A stretch of 51,169 bases of DNA from Candidatus Brocadiaceae bacterium (GTDB lineage Bacteria > Planctomycetota > Brocadiia > SM23-32). The stretch lies in contig JAAYEJ010000008.1 in NCBI GenBank assembly GCA_012728835.1, positions 1-51,169 on the forward strand, in the 5' to 3' direction. The notes under the pieces were generated by a model. It was not told the DNA's origin. It saw only the letters and a program-made list of their open reading frames with translations, and did not search any database. Shown here piece by piece: positions 36,022 to 43,882 of this stretch; within the stretch, counting starts at the first letter, position 1; each line of letters begins with the position of its first letter. The position numbers were made by a program, and so were the translations under genes.

Positions 36022-37107
36022 TCACGTAGCTGAAGGAGAACGGCGGCGTCCATCGCAGAGCGCGCGATAGACGCCCATGTAGCGGTCCGTCATCGTCTCC
36101 CGGCCGAACGCCGACACCCGGCTGCGTTGCCGCCGCACCCGCTCGGGGTCAAACGGCCGCCGCCCCACCCGCTCCATCGCACCGCACAACGCCCCCGCGT
36201 CGCCCGGCGGCACCCAGTCCACCAGGTCGCCCCCCACCTCGACCAGGCCGCCCACGCGCGAGGCGATGCACGGCAGACCGGCCGCGAGCGCCTCCACCAG
36301 CGTCAAGCCGAATGACTCCCAGCGCGAGGGCGCCACGAACGCGTTCAGCCCGGCCAGGAACCCGGGCACGTCGTCCACAAACCCGACCAGAGAGGCCCGG
36401 CCCGCCAGCCCCAGGCCACCGAGCAGCCGCTCCAGCACCGCCCGCTCCGGGCCGTCGCCCGCGATCAGAAGGCGCGCCTCCGGCCGACCGGCCGCCAGCC
36501 GCGCAAAGGCTCGCAGCAGTATATCATGCCCCTTCTCGGGCGCCAGTCGCCCCACGGCCCCGAACACCGGCCCGGCCCCCGGCTCCACGCACAGAAACGG
36601 CGCCAGGTCGATGCCGTTCGCGATGACCTCCTCCCACGGCGCCCGGCCGCCGCGCCCCCGCTGGAACCTCGCCGCCGCTTCGGACACGTACACGTGACAG
36701 GCCGCCGCGCCGGAGAAGAACCGGTAGAAGGCCGCACGCGCCGGACGCCGCGGGTCCACCGAATGGTGCGTCCACACCTGCGGACACCGCAGCCCGCACG
36801 CACGCAACAGGCTGCCCACACAGTGCGCGTGGGCCAGGTGCGCGTGGAGCACGTCCGGCCGCCACGCGCGCACGAACCGCGTCAGCCGCCCGATCCGCCG
36901 GACGTCCAGGCGCCGCCGCATGCCGGCCGATCCCACCTCCACCCCGTCGGCCTCCAGCACCGCGCGCAGCCGCCCGCCCCCCGGTCGCTCCGCCAGACCG
37001 CCGACGGCCGCCTGCACGCCCCGCGCACGCAAGCAGCGCACCAGGTCGACGATCACGCGCTCGGCGCCGCCCAGGTCCAGGTCCGTCGTCAGGTGCATGA
37101 CGCGCAT
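36022..37107 (-). CDS. GT4-type glycosyltransferase
   Basis: 361 residues, GT-B fold. N-terminal TTDLDLGGAERVIVDL is the typical acceptor-domain opening; the C-terminal donor domain has GAVGRLAPEKGHDILLRAF, LLIAGDGPER, LVGFVDDVPGFL and the EX7E segment WESFGLTLVEALAAG. Retaining transferase using a nucleotide sugar, probably at the cytosolic face of the membrane during glycan assembly. ATG 37107 is 5 bases after the stop of the sulfatase-like gene. Confidence 0.92.
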   Translation of the reverse strand: MRVMHLTTDLDLGGAERVIVDLVRCLRARGVQAAVGGLAERPGGGRLRAVLEADGVEVGSAGMRRRLDVRRIGRLTRFVRAWRPDVLHAHLAHAHCVGSLLRACGLRCPQVWTHHSVDPRRPARAAFYRFFSGAAACHVYVSEAAARFQRGRGGRAPWEEVIANGIDLAPFLCVEPGAGPVFGAVGRLAPEKGHDILLRAFARLAAGRPEARLLIAGDGPERAVLERLLGGLGLAGRASLVGFVDDVPGFLAGLNAFVAPSRWESFGLTLVEALAAGLPCIASRVGGLVEVGGDLVDWVPPGDAGALCGAMERVGRRPFDPERVRRQRSRVSAFGRETMTDRYMGVYRALCDGRRRSPSAT

Positions 37108-37112
37108 GCCGG

Positions 37113-38504
37113 CTATCCCCCTGCCCCCGGGCCGTCGGCCTCGTCCATGTAGCCCAGGGCCCGCAGGCGGGCCTTGACCGCCTCGCCGTCGGCCGCCGAC
37201 CGCCCGCACGGCCCCGACGCCGCCGCGCGCGTGCGCCGCCGATGCGCTTCGAGCAGCACGCGCAGCCGCTCGGCCTCCTGCGCATGCCCGGCCGCCTCGT
37301 TGCGGAGTTCGCCGGGGTCCAGCGCCACGTGGTACAGCTCCTCCGCGCCGCCCTCGTAGTCCACCAGCAGCTTCCATTCGGGCGTCCGCACGGCCGCGCG
37401 CTTGGGGCGCTCGGACACGAACAGACGGTAGGCCGTCTCGGCGAACGCCGCCTCGCGCTGCGCCGCGAGCAGCGACCGGCCCTCGAACTCCGCCGGCGCC
37501 GCAAGGCCCGCCGCCTCGCACATCGCCGGCGCCAGATCGATCAGCGACGCCACCCCGGGCCGGCGCGCCGGCCGGATGCCGGGCACCCGCACGATCAGCG
37601 GCACGCGGAGCAGCTCGTCGTAGAGCACGTCGCCGTGGAAGGTCCGGCCGTGCTCGCCGAACGCCTGGCCGTGGTCGGCCGTGAAGAACACCGCCGTGTC
37701 GGCCCACAAACCCCGCGCCCGCAACGCGTCGAACAGCGCCCCCAGGCAGCGGTCCAGGTAGCCCACCTCGGCACGGTAGTATCCGCGCAACCGCTCGCAG
37801 TCGTCCGCATTCAGGCGGTCGGGATGGCGCAACGCCCGGTCCGAGAGCCGCATCGCCTCGGCGCGTTCCGACTCGGACAGCCCGGGCAGGCGCGTTGCAT
37901 AGGGCCAGTGCGGGTCCATGTAGTGCAGCCACAGGAACCAGCACGGACCGGCGCCCGGCAGCCACTCGAGCGCGCGCTCGTTCAGGCGCTCGGCCGGCTC
38001 ATGGGGCAGCTCGACATGCCGCACCCGCCGGGCCGCCGCCCGGTAGCCCCGGCGCGCCAGGCGGAACAGCGGCGCGCAGTGCCGCGCCGCAAGCCTCCCC
38101 AGGCGGTCGACGGCGCGCGGCACGGCCCCCGTCGGCGAGCCACCCTCGGGCAGCGAGTCCCAGAACACGTCGAAACCCCGCCCGTAGCCCCGGCTGCGCG
38201 ACAGCAACGGATTCGAATGGAACCCCGCCGTGGGCCGGCCGGCGGACTGGAAGACCTCGGCGACGGACCGTCGGCCCGCCAGGTTCTGCACCGTGCCGCC
38301 CGTGGTCGGGTAGTTCGAGGCCAGGATGCCCGGGAAGGACTGGGTCGTGTGCGGTCCGGTGGCGAATGCCTGCTCGAACACCACCGCCTCAGCGCCCAGA
38401 CCGTCGAGCACCGGCGTCGGCTCGGACGCGCCGTAGAGGCCCAGGGCGTCGGCCCGGAGGCTGTCCACCGTGATCAGCAGGACCCGTGTCGCCGCCTCAG
38501 CCAT
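37113..38504 (-). CDS. Sulfatase-like (alkaline phosphatase superfamily) enzyme
   Basis: 463 residues, no signal peptide, so probably cytosolic. Metal-site motifs are present: VDSLRADALG at the N-terminus, HYMDPHWPY, FFTADHGQAFGEHG. The nucleophile region reads GPHTTQSFPGIL, lacking the Cys/Ser-x-Pro-x-Arg of formylglycine sulfatases, so Thr or Ser is the likely nucleophile and the enzyme may be a phosphodiesterase or transferase rather than a sulfatase. It overlaps the upstream glycosyltransferase gene by 8 bases. Probably modifies the surface glycan. Confidence 0.85.
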   Translation of the reverse strand: MAEAATRVLLITVDSLRADALGLYGASEPTPVLDGLGAEAVVFEQAFATGPHTTQSFPGILASNYPTTGGTVQNLAGRRSVAEVFQSAGRPTAGFHSNPLLSRSRGYGRGFDVFWDSLPEGGSPTGAVPRAVDRLGRLAARHCAPLFRLARRGYRAAARRVRHVELPHEPAERLNERALEWLPGAGPCWFLWLHYMDPHWPYATRLPGLSESERAEAMRLSDRALRHPDRLNADDCERLRGYYRAEVGYLDRCLGALFDALRARGLWADTAVFFTADHGQAFGEHGRTFHGDVLYDELLRVPLIVRVPGIRPARRPGVASLIDLAPAMCEAAGLAAPAEFEGRSLLAAQREAAFAETAYRLFVSERPKRAAVRTPEWKLLVDYEGGAEELYHVALDPGELRNEAAGHAQEAERLRVLLEAHRRRTRAAASGPCGRSAADGEAVKARLRALGYMDEADGPGAGG

Positions 38505-39738
38505 GCGCGCCCGCCTCCCTGAGCCGCTCCAGAAGCACCTCGAACTGCGCCTGCTGGCTGAACTCCGTCGGGTCCAGGTCCGGCTCCAGTTCGCGCAGTC
38601 CGTCGGCGCGGACCCGCTGGAACGCCTCGCACAGCGCCTCCGGCGAACGGGCCGCCCTGCCGGCCGGGAAGCCCTCCACAAGCCGCCCCGCAGCCGATTC
38701 AGGCGTCACAAGCGCCACCACCGGCCGGTTCAGGTAGATGTAATCATACAGCTTGGCCGGAAGCGACACGTCGGAGATGGCGTTCAGCACCAGCGCGTCC
38801 TGCGCGGCCAGCAGGGCCATCCCCTCGGCATAGGGCAGGCGCCCGGCGGCATGAAAGCACCCCGACAGACCCTCCCGCCGGAACGCCTCCGCCAGGGCGG
38901 GTTCCGGATCGCCCACCTGCGTCACAAACACGCGCGTGCGCGCGTGGAGCAGCGCCACCGCCGTGGCCAGGGACCGGGCGTCCGCGCCGCCGTAGGCCGC
39001 GAACTTGCCGAAGATGCCGACGCGGAACACATCGTCGTCCGGCCGCCGGCAGGGCGCGACGGCACGCACGGCCTCGGCATCGTAGCCCCACCGGACGGTC
39101 GCGAACCGCCCGGCCGGCACGGCCGGGTAGCGCCTGCGGTAGAGGGCCGTCTGGGCCTCGGACGTGTGCACGACCAGCATCGCTCCGGCGACGGCCCGCG
39201 CCTCCGCCCGCCGGTCCACGACCGTGCGCAGCCCGCGCCGCCGGCCCAGCCGGTAGTGCACGCCCCTGGCGTAGAACACGTCGGGAAAGTCGAGCACATA
39301 CGGCAGGCCCGCGCGGCGGCGGAAGTAGGCTCCCAGGGGAAAGAGCCAGAAGGGGTTGCCGCAGATGTAAAGGAAGTCCGGCCGCTCACCGTGCTCGAGC
39401 CGCTCCGCGATGAGCCGCCGGTAGGCGCGCAGGAGGGCGGCGTTCAGCAGCCAGCGCCCGGCCGCCCCCAGCCGCCCGAGGGTCCGATGCAGCCGCGTGC
39501 GCCTCACCTCGCACACGTCCGCCAACTCGTCGCGGAGGCACGGGCCGGCGCCCACGGCCCGCCCGTAGAACGCCGGCGCAGCGGTCACCAGCGTCGGCGG
39601 CGCACCCCGCGCGAGCAGGAAGCGTGCCAGCCGCGTGGGCCGCCGCGCGCCCGTCCCCGCGAACGGCTCGGTGAAATGCGCCGCGATCATCAGCCGCGGC
39701 GGCCGGTCCGACGCGCCGTTCTTCCACCCGTCACCCAT
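38497..39738 (-). CDS. GT4-like glycosyltransferase
   Basis: 413 residues, GT-B type. N-terminal domain opens LMIAAHFTEPFAGTGARRPTRLARFLLARG, the donor domain begins VFRVGIFGKFAAYGG and includes LVLNAISDVSLPAKLYDYIYLNRPVVAL, a variant donor-binding segment with the Glu positions less clear than in classic GT4. The substrate is unknown. It overlaps its upstream neighbour (the double GT2 gene) and the downstream sulfatase-like gene by 8 bases each, showing tight translational coupling. Confidence 0.82.
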   Translation of the reverse strand: MGDGWKNGASDRPPRLMIAAHFTEPFAGTGARRPTRLARFLLARGAPPTLVTAAPAFYGRAVGAGPCLRDELADVCEVRRTRLHRTLGRLGAAGRWLLNAALLRAYRRLIAERLEHGERPDFLYICGNPFWLFPLGAYFRRRAGLPYVLDFPDVFYARGVHYRLGRRRGLRTVVDRRAEARAVAGAMLVVHTSEAQTALYRRRYPAVPAGRFATVRWGYDAEAVRAVAPCRRPDDDVFRVGIFGKFAAYGGADARSLATAVALLHARTRVFVTQVGDPEPALAEAFRREGLSGCFHAAGRLPYAEGMALLAAQDALVLNAISDVSLPAKLYDYIYLNRPVVALVTPESAAGRLVEGFPAGRAARSPEALCEAFQRVRADGLRELEPDLDPTEFSQQAQFEVLLERLREAGAHG

Positions 39739-41755
39739 CGGCCCGTCCCCTCCCGGGCCGGGTCCGCTCCTCGTAGTCGCAGAGCGGCCGGCCCAGCAGC
39801 TTCTTCACAAACACCCAGAACAGCTCCGGAAGCACGGCCGGCAGCGCCCCGCCGTACCGGCACATGCGCCCGGCGATGCGATCGACGCCGCCCGGCAGGC
39901 GTGCGCCCTCGCGCCGGTCAACCATCACCAGCGCCAGCCCCCTGCAGAGCTGCCGCTGCCTGAGCGCGTCCAGCCCGCGTGCGCGCGCCCACTTCAGCAC
40001 GGACCAGACGTAGGCACAGCCGGCTCCCGGCCAGTGCGGGTTGTCGACCCGCGTGTCGTTCGTCGAATGCCGGCGCCACAGCGCGCCCGGCTCCTTCAGG
40101 TCGCCGGCCGCGAGCCGGCAGGTGGCCGACAGCTTCAGCCACATGGCCGAGTCCTCGGTCAGCACCAGGCGCTCGTCGAACAGCCCGGCCCTCTCGAACG
40201 TGCTCCGCCGCAACGTGATGCCCGCCGTATGGAAGGTGCCGCGGGCGCCGAGAAGAAGCGTCGCGAACAGTTCGTCGGAGTCCACCGGCCGGTCCAGCGT
40301 GGTCAACACGCGGTCGCCCCCGGGCATGGCGGCATGGCCGTCCTCGAACAGGGTCCGCACCGCCCCGTAGACGCCGTCCAGGGCCGGATCCGCTTCGAGC
40401 AGGGCCAGGGGGACGTCCAGCCGGTTCGGCAGGTAGAGGTCGTCGGCGTCCAGAAAGGCCACGTAACGCCCGCGCGCGGCCCGGATGCCCGCATTGCGCG
40501 AGGCGGCTGCCCCCCGGTTGCGTCCGCCGCGGTGCCGGAGCACCCGCACCGCAGGGTACCGGGCGGCCAGCCCACGGCAGACGCCCAGGCTGCCGTCCCG
40601 CGAGCCGTCCTCGACCAGCAGCACCTCCACGGCGTGCGGGAGCGCCACCACGGACTGCACGGCCTCGGCCACGTATCGCTCGGCATTGTAGACGGGGATG
40701 ACCACGCTGACCGGCGGGCCGGGGGCATGGCGCGGCAGCCTCACGCCGACGGGCCGCCGCCCGCGCAGCGGGGGCTCGGGAGGCCGCCCGGCGCGCGGCC
40801 GGCCGGCCAGCTTCCGTGCGGCGATCAACGCCAGGTCGGCCAGCAGCGGCGGATGCCGGAACCCGTACTGCAGCGTGCGCCGCACGATGCGCACGGCGCG
40901 CGGCAACAGGGCGGCCCCTTCGCGCCGCCCGACGATGGCCAGGGCCAGGCCGCGCCGCAGGTCGGCCACCCGCCCGGCCGGCTGCCCGCTCGCCTGCGCC
41001 CATCGGAGCACGGACCAGACGTAGGCGCAGCCCGCCCGCCGCCATTCCGGGCTCTCGCGACGCGACCGGTTGCCCGGGTGCCGCCGCCAGACGCCGATCG
41101 GCTCGTCGATGCTGCCGGGCGCCAGGCGGCAGGTCGCGGCCAGCTTCAGCCACATCGCCGAGTCCTGGGCCTGGGGCAGGCGCGTGTCGAAGCAGCCGGC
41201 ACGCCGGAACACGTCGCGCCGCAGCGTGATGCCGTCCGTGCAGAACTCGCCCCGCGTGCCGAACAGGAGCACATCGAACAGGTCTTCCGGCGCGACGGGC
41301 CCGTCCAGCGTCCGGTCGCCCTTCGCCGGCCACGGCATCGGCGTGGCGCCCTCGTCGTAGCGGATCTCGACCTTGCCGTAGACGCCGTCCAGGCCCGGGT
41401 CGGCCTCCAGCATGGGCACGTCCGCGTCGAAGCGGTTCGGCAGGTAGTAGTCGTCGGCGTCCAGGAACGCCACGTAGCGGCCGCGCGCGGCGCGGATGCC
41501 CAGGTTACGCGAGGCGCTCGCGCCGTGGTTGCCGCCGTCCGGATGCCGCAGCAGGCGCACGCGCGGATGGCGGGCGGCCAGCGCGCGGCAGACGGCCAGG
41601 CTGTCGTCCCGCGATCCGTCCTCCACCAGGATCACCTCCAGCCCCGGGGGGAACTCGGGCACGGAGCGCACGGCGTCCTCGACGTAGGGGGCCGCGTTGT
41701 AGACGGGGATCACGACGCTCAGGAGCGGCGGGCCGGCCTGACGCACTCTCATCAT
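39731..41755 (-). CDS. Tandem GT2 glycosyltransferase (two full domains in one chain)
   Basis: 674 residues: two complete, homologous GT2 (GT-A fold) units, about 1-325 and 345-674. Each has VSVVIPVYNA.RYV / LSVVIPVYNAAPYV, LLVEDGSRD, GNHGASASRN / GNRGAAASRN, FLDADD, ITLRRxxFxRAG and DSAMWLKL; the DXD-type and WLK catalytic blocks are intact in both. Two active sites could add two sugars in turn, as in bifunctional GT2 polymerases. ATG 41755 follows AGGAGG at 8 bases and overlaps the stop of the upstream GT2 gene by 4 bases. The duplication is likely ancestral, with part of domain 1 recently homogenised with that neighbour. Confidence 0.92.
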   Translation of the reverse strand: MMRVRQAGPPLLSVVIPVYNAAPYVEDAVRSVPEFPPGLEVILVEDGSRDDSLAVCRALAARHPRVRLLRHPDGGNHGASASRNLGIRAARGRYVAFLDADDYYLPNRFDADVPMLEADPGLDGVYGKVEIRYDEGATPMPWPAKGDRTLDGPVAPEDLFDVLLFGTRGEFCTDGITLRRDVFRRAGCFDTRLPQAQDSAMWLKLAATCRLAPGSIDEPIGVWRRHPGNRSRRESPEWRRAGCAYVWSVLRWAQASGQPAGRVADLRRGLALAIVGRREGAALLPRAVRIVRRTLQYGFRHPPLLADLALIAARKLAGRPRAGRPPEPPLRGRRPVGVRLPRHAPGPPVSVVIPVYNAERYVAEAVQSVVALPHAVEVLLVEDGSRDGSLGVCRGLAARYPAVRVLRHRGGRNRGAAASRNAGIRAARGRYVAFLDADDLYLPNRLDVPLALLEADPALDGVYGAVRTLFEDGHAAMPGGDRVLTTLDRPVDSDELFATLLLGARGTFHTAGITLRRSTFERAGLFDERLVLTEDSAMWLKLSATCRLAAGDLKEPGALWRRHSTNDTRVDNPHWPGAGCAYVWSVLKWARARGLDALRQRQLCRGLALVMVDRREGARLPGGVDRIAGRMCRYGGALPAVLPELFWVFVKKLLGRPLCDYEERTRPGRGRADG
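41376..41476 (-). repeat. 101-bp near-identical repeat, copy 1 (inside double GT2 gene)
   Basis: Matches 42350-42450 with a single difference (41424 versus 42398), while sequence on both sides is clearly less alike. It encodes the GT2 segment FLDADDYYLPNRFD and the following MLEADPGLDGVYG. Confidence 0.85.
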
Positions 41756-42735
41756 GTCCGCCACCTCCTGACCCCCAGGCGGGCGGCCAGCCACCGCGCG
41801 GCGATCGTCGGCAGCAGCAGCGGATCGCGGGCCTGGCAGCGCAGCGTGCGGCGCCACACGCGCAGGAACGCCTCGGCGCGCCCCAGCCCCCTCAGACGCC
41901 GGTGCCGCAGCGCCAGGATCAGCGCCTCGCGCAGCCGGTGCCTCTTCCACGCCTCCAGGCCGACGCATCCCGCCCACTCCAGCGTGGTCGAGTAGACCTC
42001 GCACTCGGCGTCGCGCCAGAGCGGATGCTCGAGGCGCGCGCGGTTGCCGGGATGGCGCCGGCAGACGGCGATGGGCTCGACGATGCTGCCGCCGGCCAGT
42101 CGGCACGCGGCGGCCATACGCAGCCACATGGCCCGGTCCTGGGCGATCGGCAGACGCTCGTCGAAGAGCCCGACCGCGTCGAACACCTCGCGCCGGACGG
42201 TGATGCCCTCCACGCGGAACCACCCGCGGTCGCCCCGCACGAACGCCTCGAACAGGTCCTCCGGCAGGATCACGCCGTCCACCGTCACCCGGTGGCGTTC
42301 GGGCGACGACGCCGGCGGCCCTCCGGGCTCGTAGACGACCCCCACGGCGCCGTAGACGCCGTCCAGGCCCGGGTCGGCCTCCAGCATGGGCACGTCCACG
42401 TCGAAGCGGTTCGGCAGGTAGTAGTCGTCGGCGTCCAGGAACGCCACGTAATCGCCCCGGGCGGCCCGGATGGCCGCGTTCCGCGACGCCGAGCAGCCGT
42501 GATTCGCATGGTCGGCGTGCCGCAGCAGCCGCACGGCCTCGTGCTGCGCCGCCAGTTGCCGGCAGACGGCCAGGCAGCCGTCGGGCGACCCGTCCTCGAC
42601 CAGCAGCACCTCCGTGCGCACGGACAGATCCAGCGCCGAGAGCACCGCCTGCCGGAGGTACCGCTCGGCGTTGTACACGGGCAGGACCACGCTCACCAGC
42701 GGCCCGCCGTCCCGTCCGGCCTGCCGTTCATTCAT
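41752..42735 (-). CDS. GT2 glycosyltransferase
   Basis: 327 residues, GT-A fold, paralogous to both halves of the downstream double enzyme: LVSVVLPVYNAERYL, VLLVEDGSPDG, FLDADDYYLPNRFDVD, GITVRREVFDAVGLFDERL, RAMWLRMAAACR. Inverting transferase working with a nucleotide sugar and divalent metal. Starts with ATG 42735 overlapping the upstream GT4 stop by 4 bases (ATGA), and ends overlapping the next start in the same way. Confidence 0.92.
   Translation of the reverse strand: MNERQAGRDGGPLVSVVLPVYNAERYLRQAVLSALDLSVRTEVLLVEDGSPDGCLAVCRQLAAQHEAVRLLRHADHANHGCSASRNAAIRAARGDYVAFLDADDYYLPNRFDVDVPMLEADPGLDGVYGAVGVVYEPGGPPASSPERHRVTVDGVILPEDLFEAFVRGDRGWFRVEGITVRREVFDAVGLFDERLPIAQDRAMWLRMAAACRLAGGSIVEPIAVCRRHPGNRARLEHPLWRDAECEVYSTTLEWAGCVGLEAWKRHRLREALILALRHRRLRGLGRAEAFLRVWRRTLRCQARDPLLLPTIAARWLAARLGVRRWRT
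42350..42450 (-). repeat. 101-bp near-identical repeat, copy 2 (inside single GT2 gene)
   Basis: Partner of 41376-41476, same orientation, 974 bases apart, 100 of 101 bases identical. Confidence 0.85.
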
Positions 42736-43856
42736 CGCGTCGCCGCGTCCTCCAGGATCGCCGCCAGGCGGCCGATGCGCTTTCCCATGCTGAACTCCGA
42801 GCAGATGCGCTCGCGCGCCGCCCGCCCCAGGCGGGCCGCCAGGGCCGGGTCGCGCGCCAGCTCGATCATGCGGTCCGCCATCCCATCCACGTCGCGCTCC
42901 TCCACGAGCAGCCCCGTCACACCGTCCAGCACCGTCTCCGGAATGCCCGCGTGGCGGGTGGCCACCGCCGGCAGCCCGGCCGCACCGGCCTCCGCCACGG
43001 CCACGGGGCTGCCCTCGCAGTCGCCGTCGCCTGCTCGCACCGAGTGCTGCACGAACGCACGCGCGCCGCGCATGGCGGCGGCCACGTCGGCGTGGGGGCG
43101 TGTGCCCTGCAGCGCGACGGCGCCCTCCATACCCAGCGCCCCGACCATGTCCCTGCAGACGGCCATCAACGGGCCCTCGCCGATCATCTGCAGCCGGGCC
43201 TCCGGGCAGGCGTCGAGCACCTTCCGGAACGCCAGCAGCGTCAGGTGCGGCGCCTTCTTCTCCACCAACCGCCCGACCGCCGCGAAGACCGGAGGATTCG
43301 CCGCCGGGTCCGTCGGCCGGAACATGTCGCAGTCGACTCCGCACGGGTTCACGTGCACCTTCTCGCCCGGTGCGCCCAGGGACCGAAGCTGCTCGGCCAT
43401 CGGCCCCGACACGGCGACCACGGCGGCGCAGGTGCGGAACATGCGCCGATACTCCGCCCCGCAACTCGTCAGGACGTCCTGCCGGTAGGCATCGTAGCCG
43501 TGGAAGTGCACGACCAGCGGGATGCCCGTGCGCCGGCACGGCCCCGCCAGCAGCACGCCCGTGGGGCCGAACTCGGCCAGCACGACCCGGAAACGGTGGC
43601 GCCGGAGGAAGCGCCGCAGCGTCCAGCCCACCAGCGCCCGGTCGACCGGCCGCCCGGACGCACGCGAGAGAAACGCCGCCGCCCGCCGCGCCAGCGGATG
43701 CGGCCCCGAACGCCCGCCCGCGCGCGTCCGCTCCAGTTCCGAGCCGCACAGAGCCTCCCGGCAGCCCGGCAGCCGCTCCGCATGGGCGACGATGAACGTC
43801 TGCGCCTCCGCCATCGCGTGCGGGGCGGCGATGGCGATCATCATGTCCGCCGTCAT
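42732..43856 (-). CDS. GT4-type glycosyltransferase
   Basis: 374 residues, GT-B fold. N-terminal domain with VLAEFGPTGVLLAGPCRRTGIPLVVHFHGYDAY; the donor domain begins FAAVGRLVEKKAPHLTLLAF, includes LQMIGEGPLM and the EX7E region CEGSPVAVAEAGAAGLPAV, and ends with the usual helix EFSMGKRIGRLAAILED. The HFHGYDA segment is typical of colanic-acid-type GT4 enzymes. ATG 43856 has GGAGAG 8 bases upstream; ATG 43844 is an alternative. Confidence 0.92.
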   Translation of the reverse strand: MTADMMIAIAAPHAMAEAQTFIVAHAERLPGCREALCGSELERTRAGGRSGPHPLARRAAAFLSRASGRPVDRALVGWTLRRFLRRHRFRVVLAEFGPTGVLLAGPCRRTGIPLVVHFHGYDAYRQDVLTSCGAEYRRMFRTCAAVVAVSGPMAEQLRSLGAPGEKVHVNPCGVDCDMFRPTDPAANPPVFAAVGRLVEKKAPHLTLLAFRKVLDACPEARLQMIGEGPLMAVCRDMVGALGMEGAVALQGTRPHADVAAAMRGARAFVQHSVRAGDGDCEGSPVAVAEAGAAGLPAVATRHAGIPETVLDGVTGLLVEERDVDGMADRMIELARDPALAARLGRAARERICSEFSMGKRIGRLAAILEDAATR

Positions 43857-43882
43857 CTCGTCTCTCCACTTCCCCCAACCCC

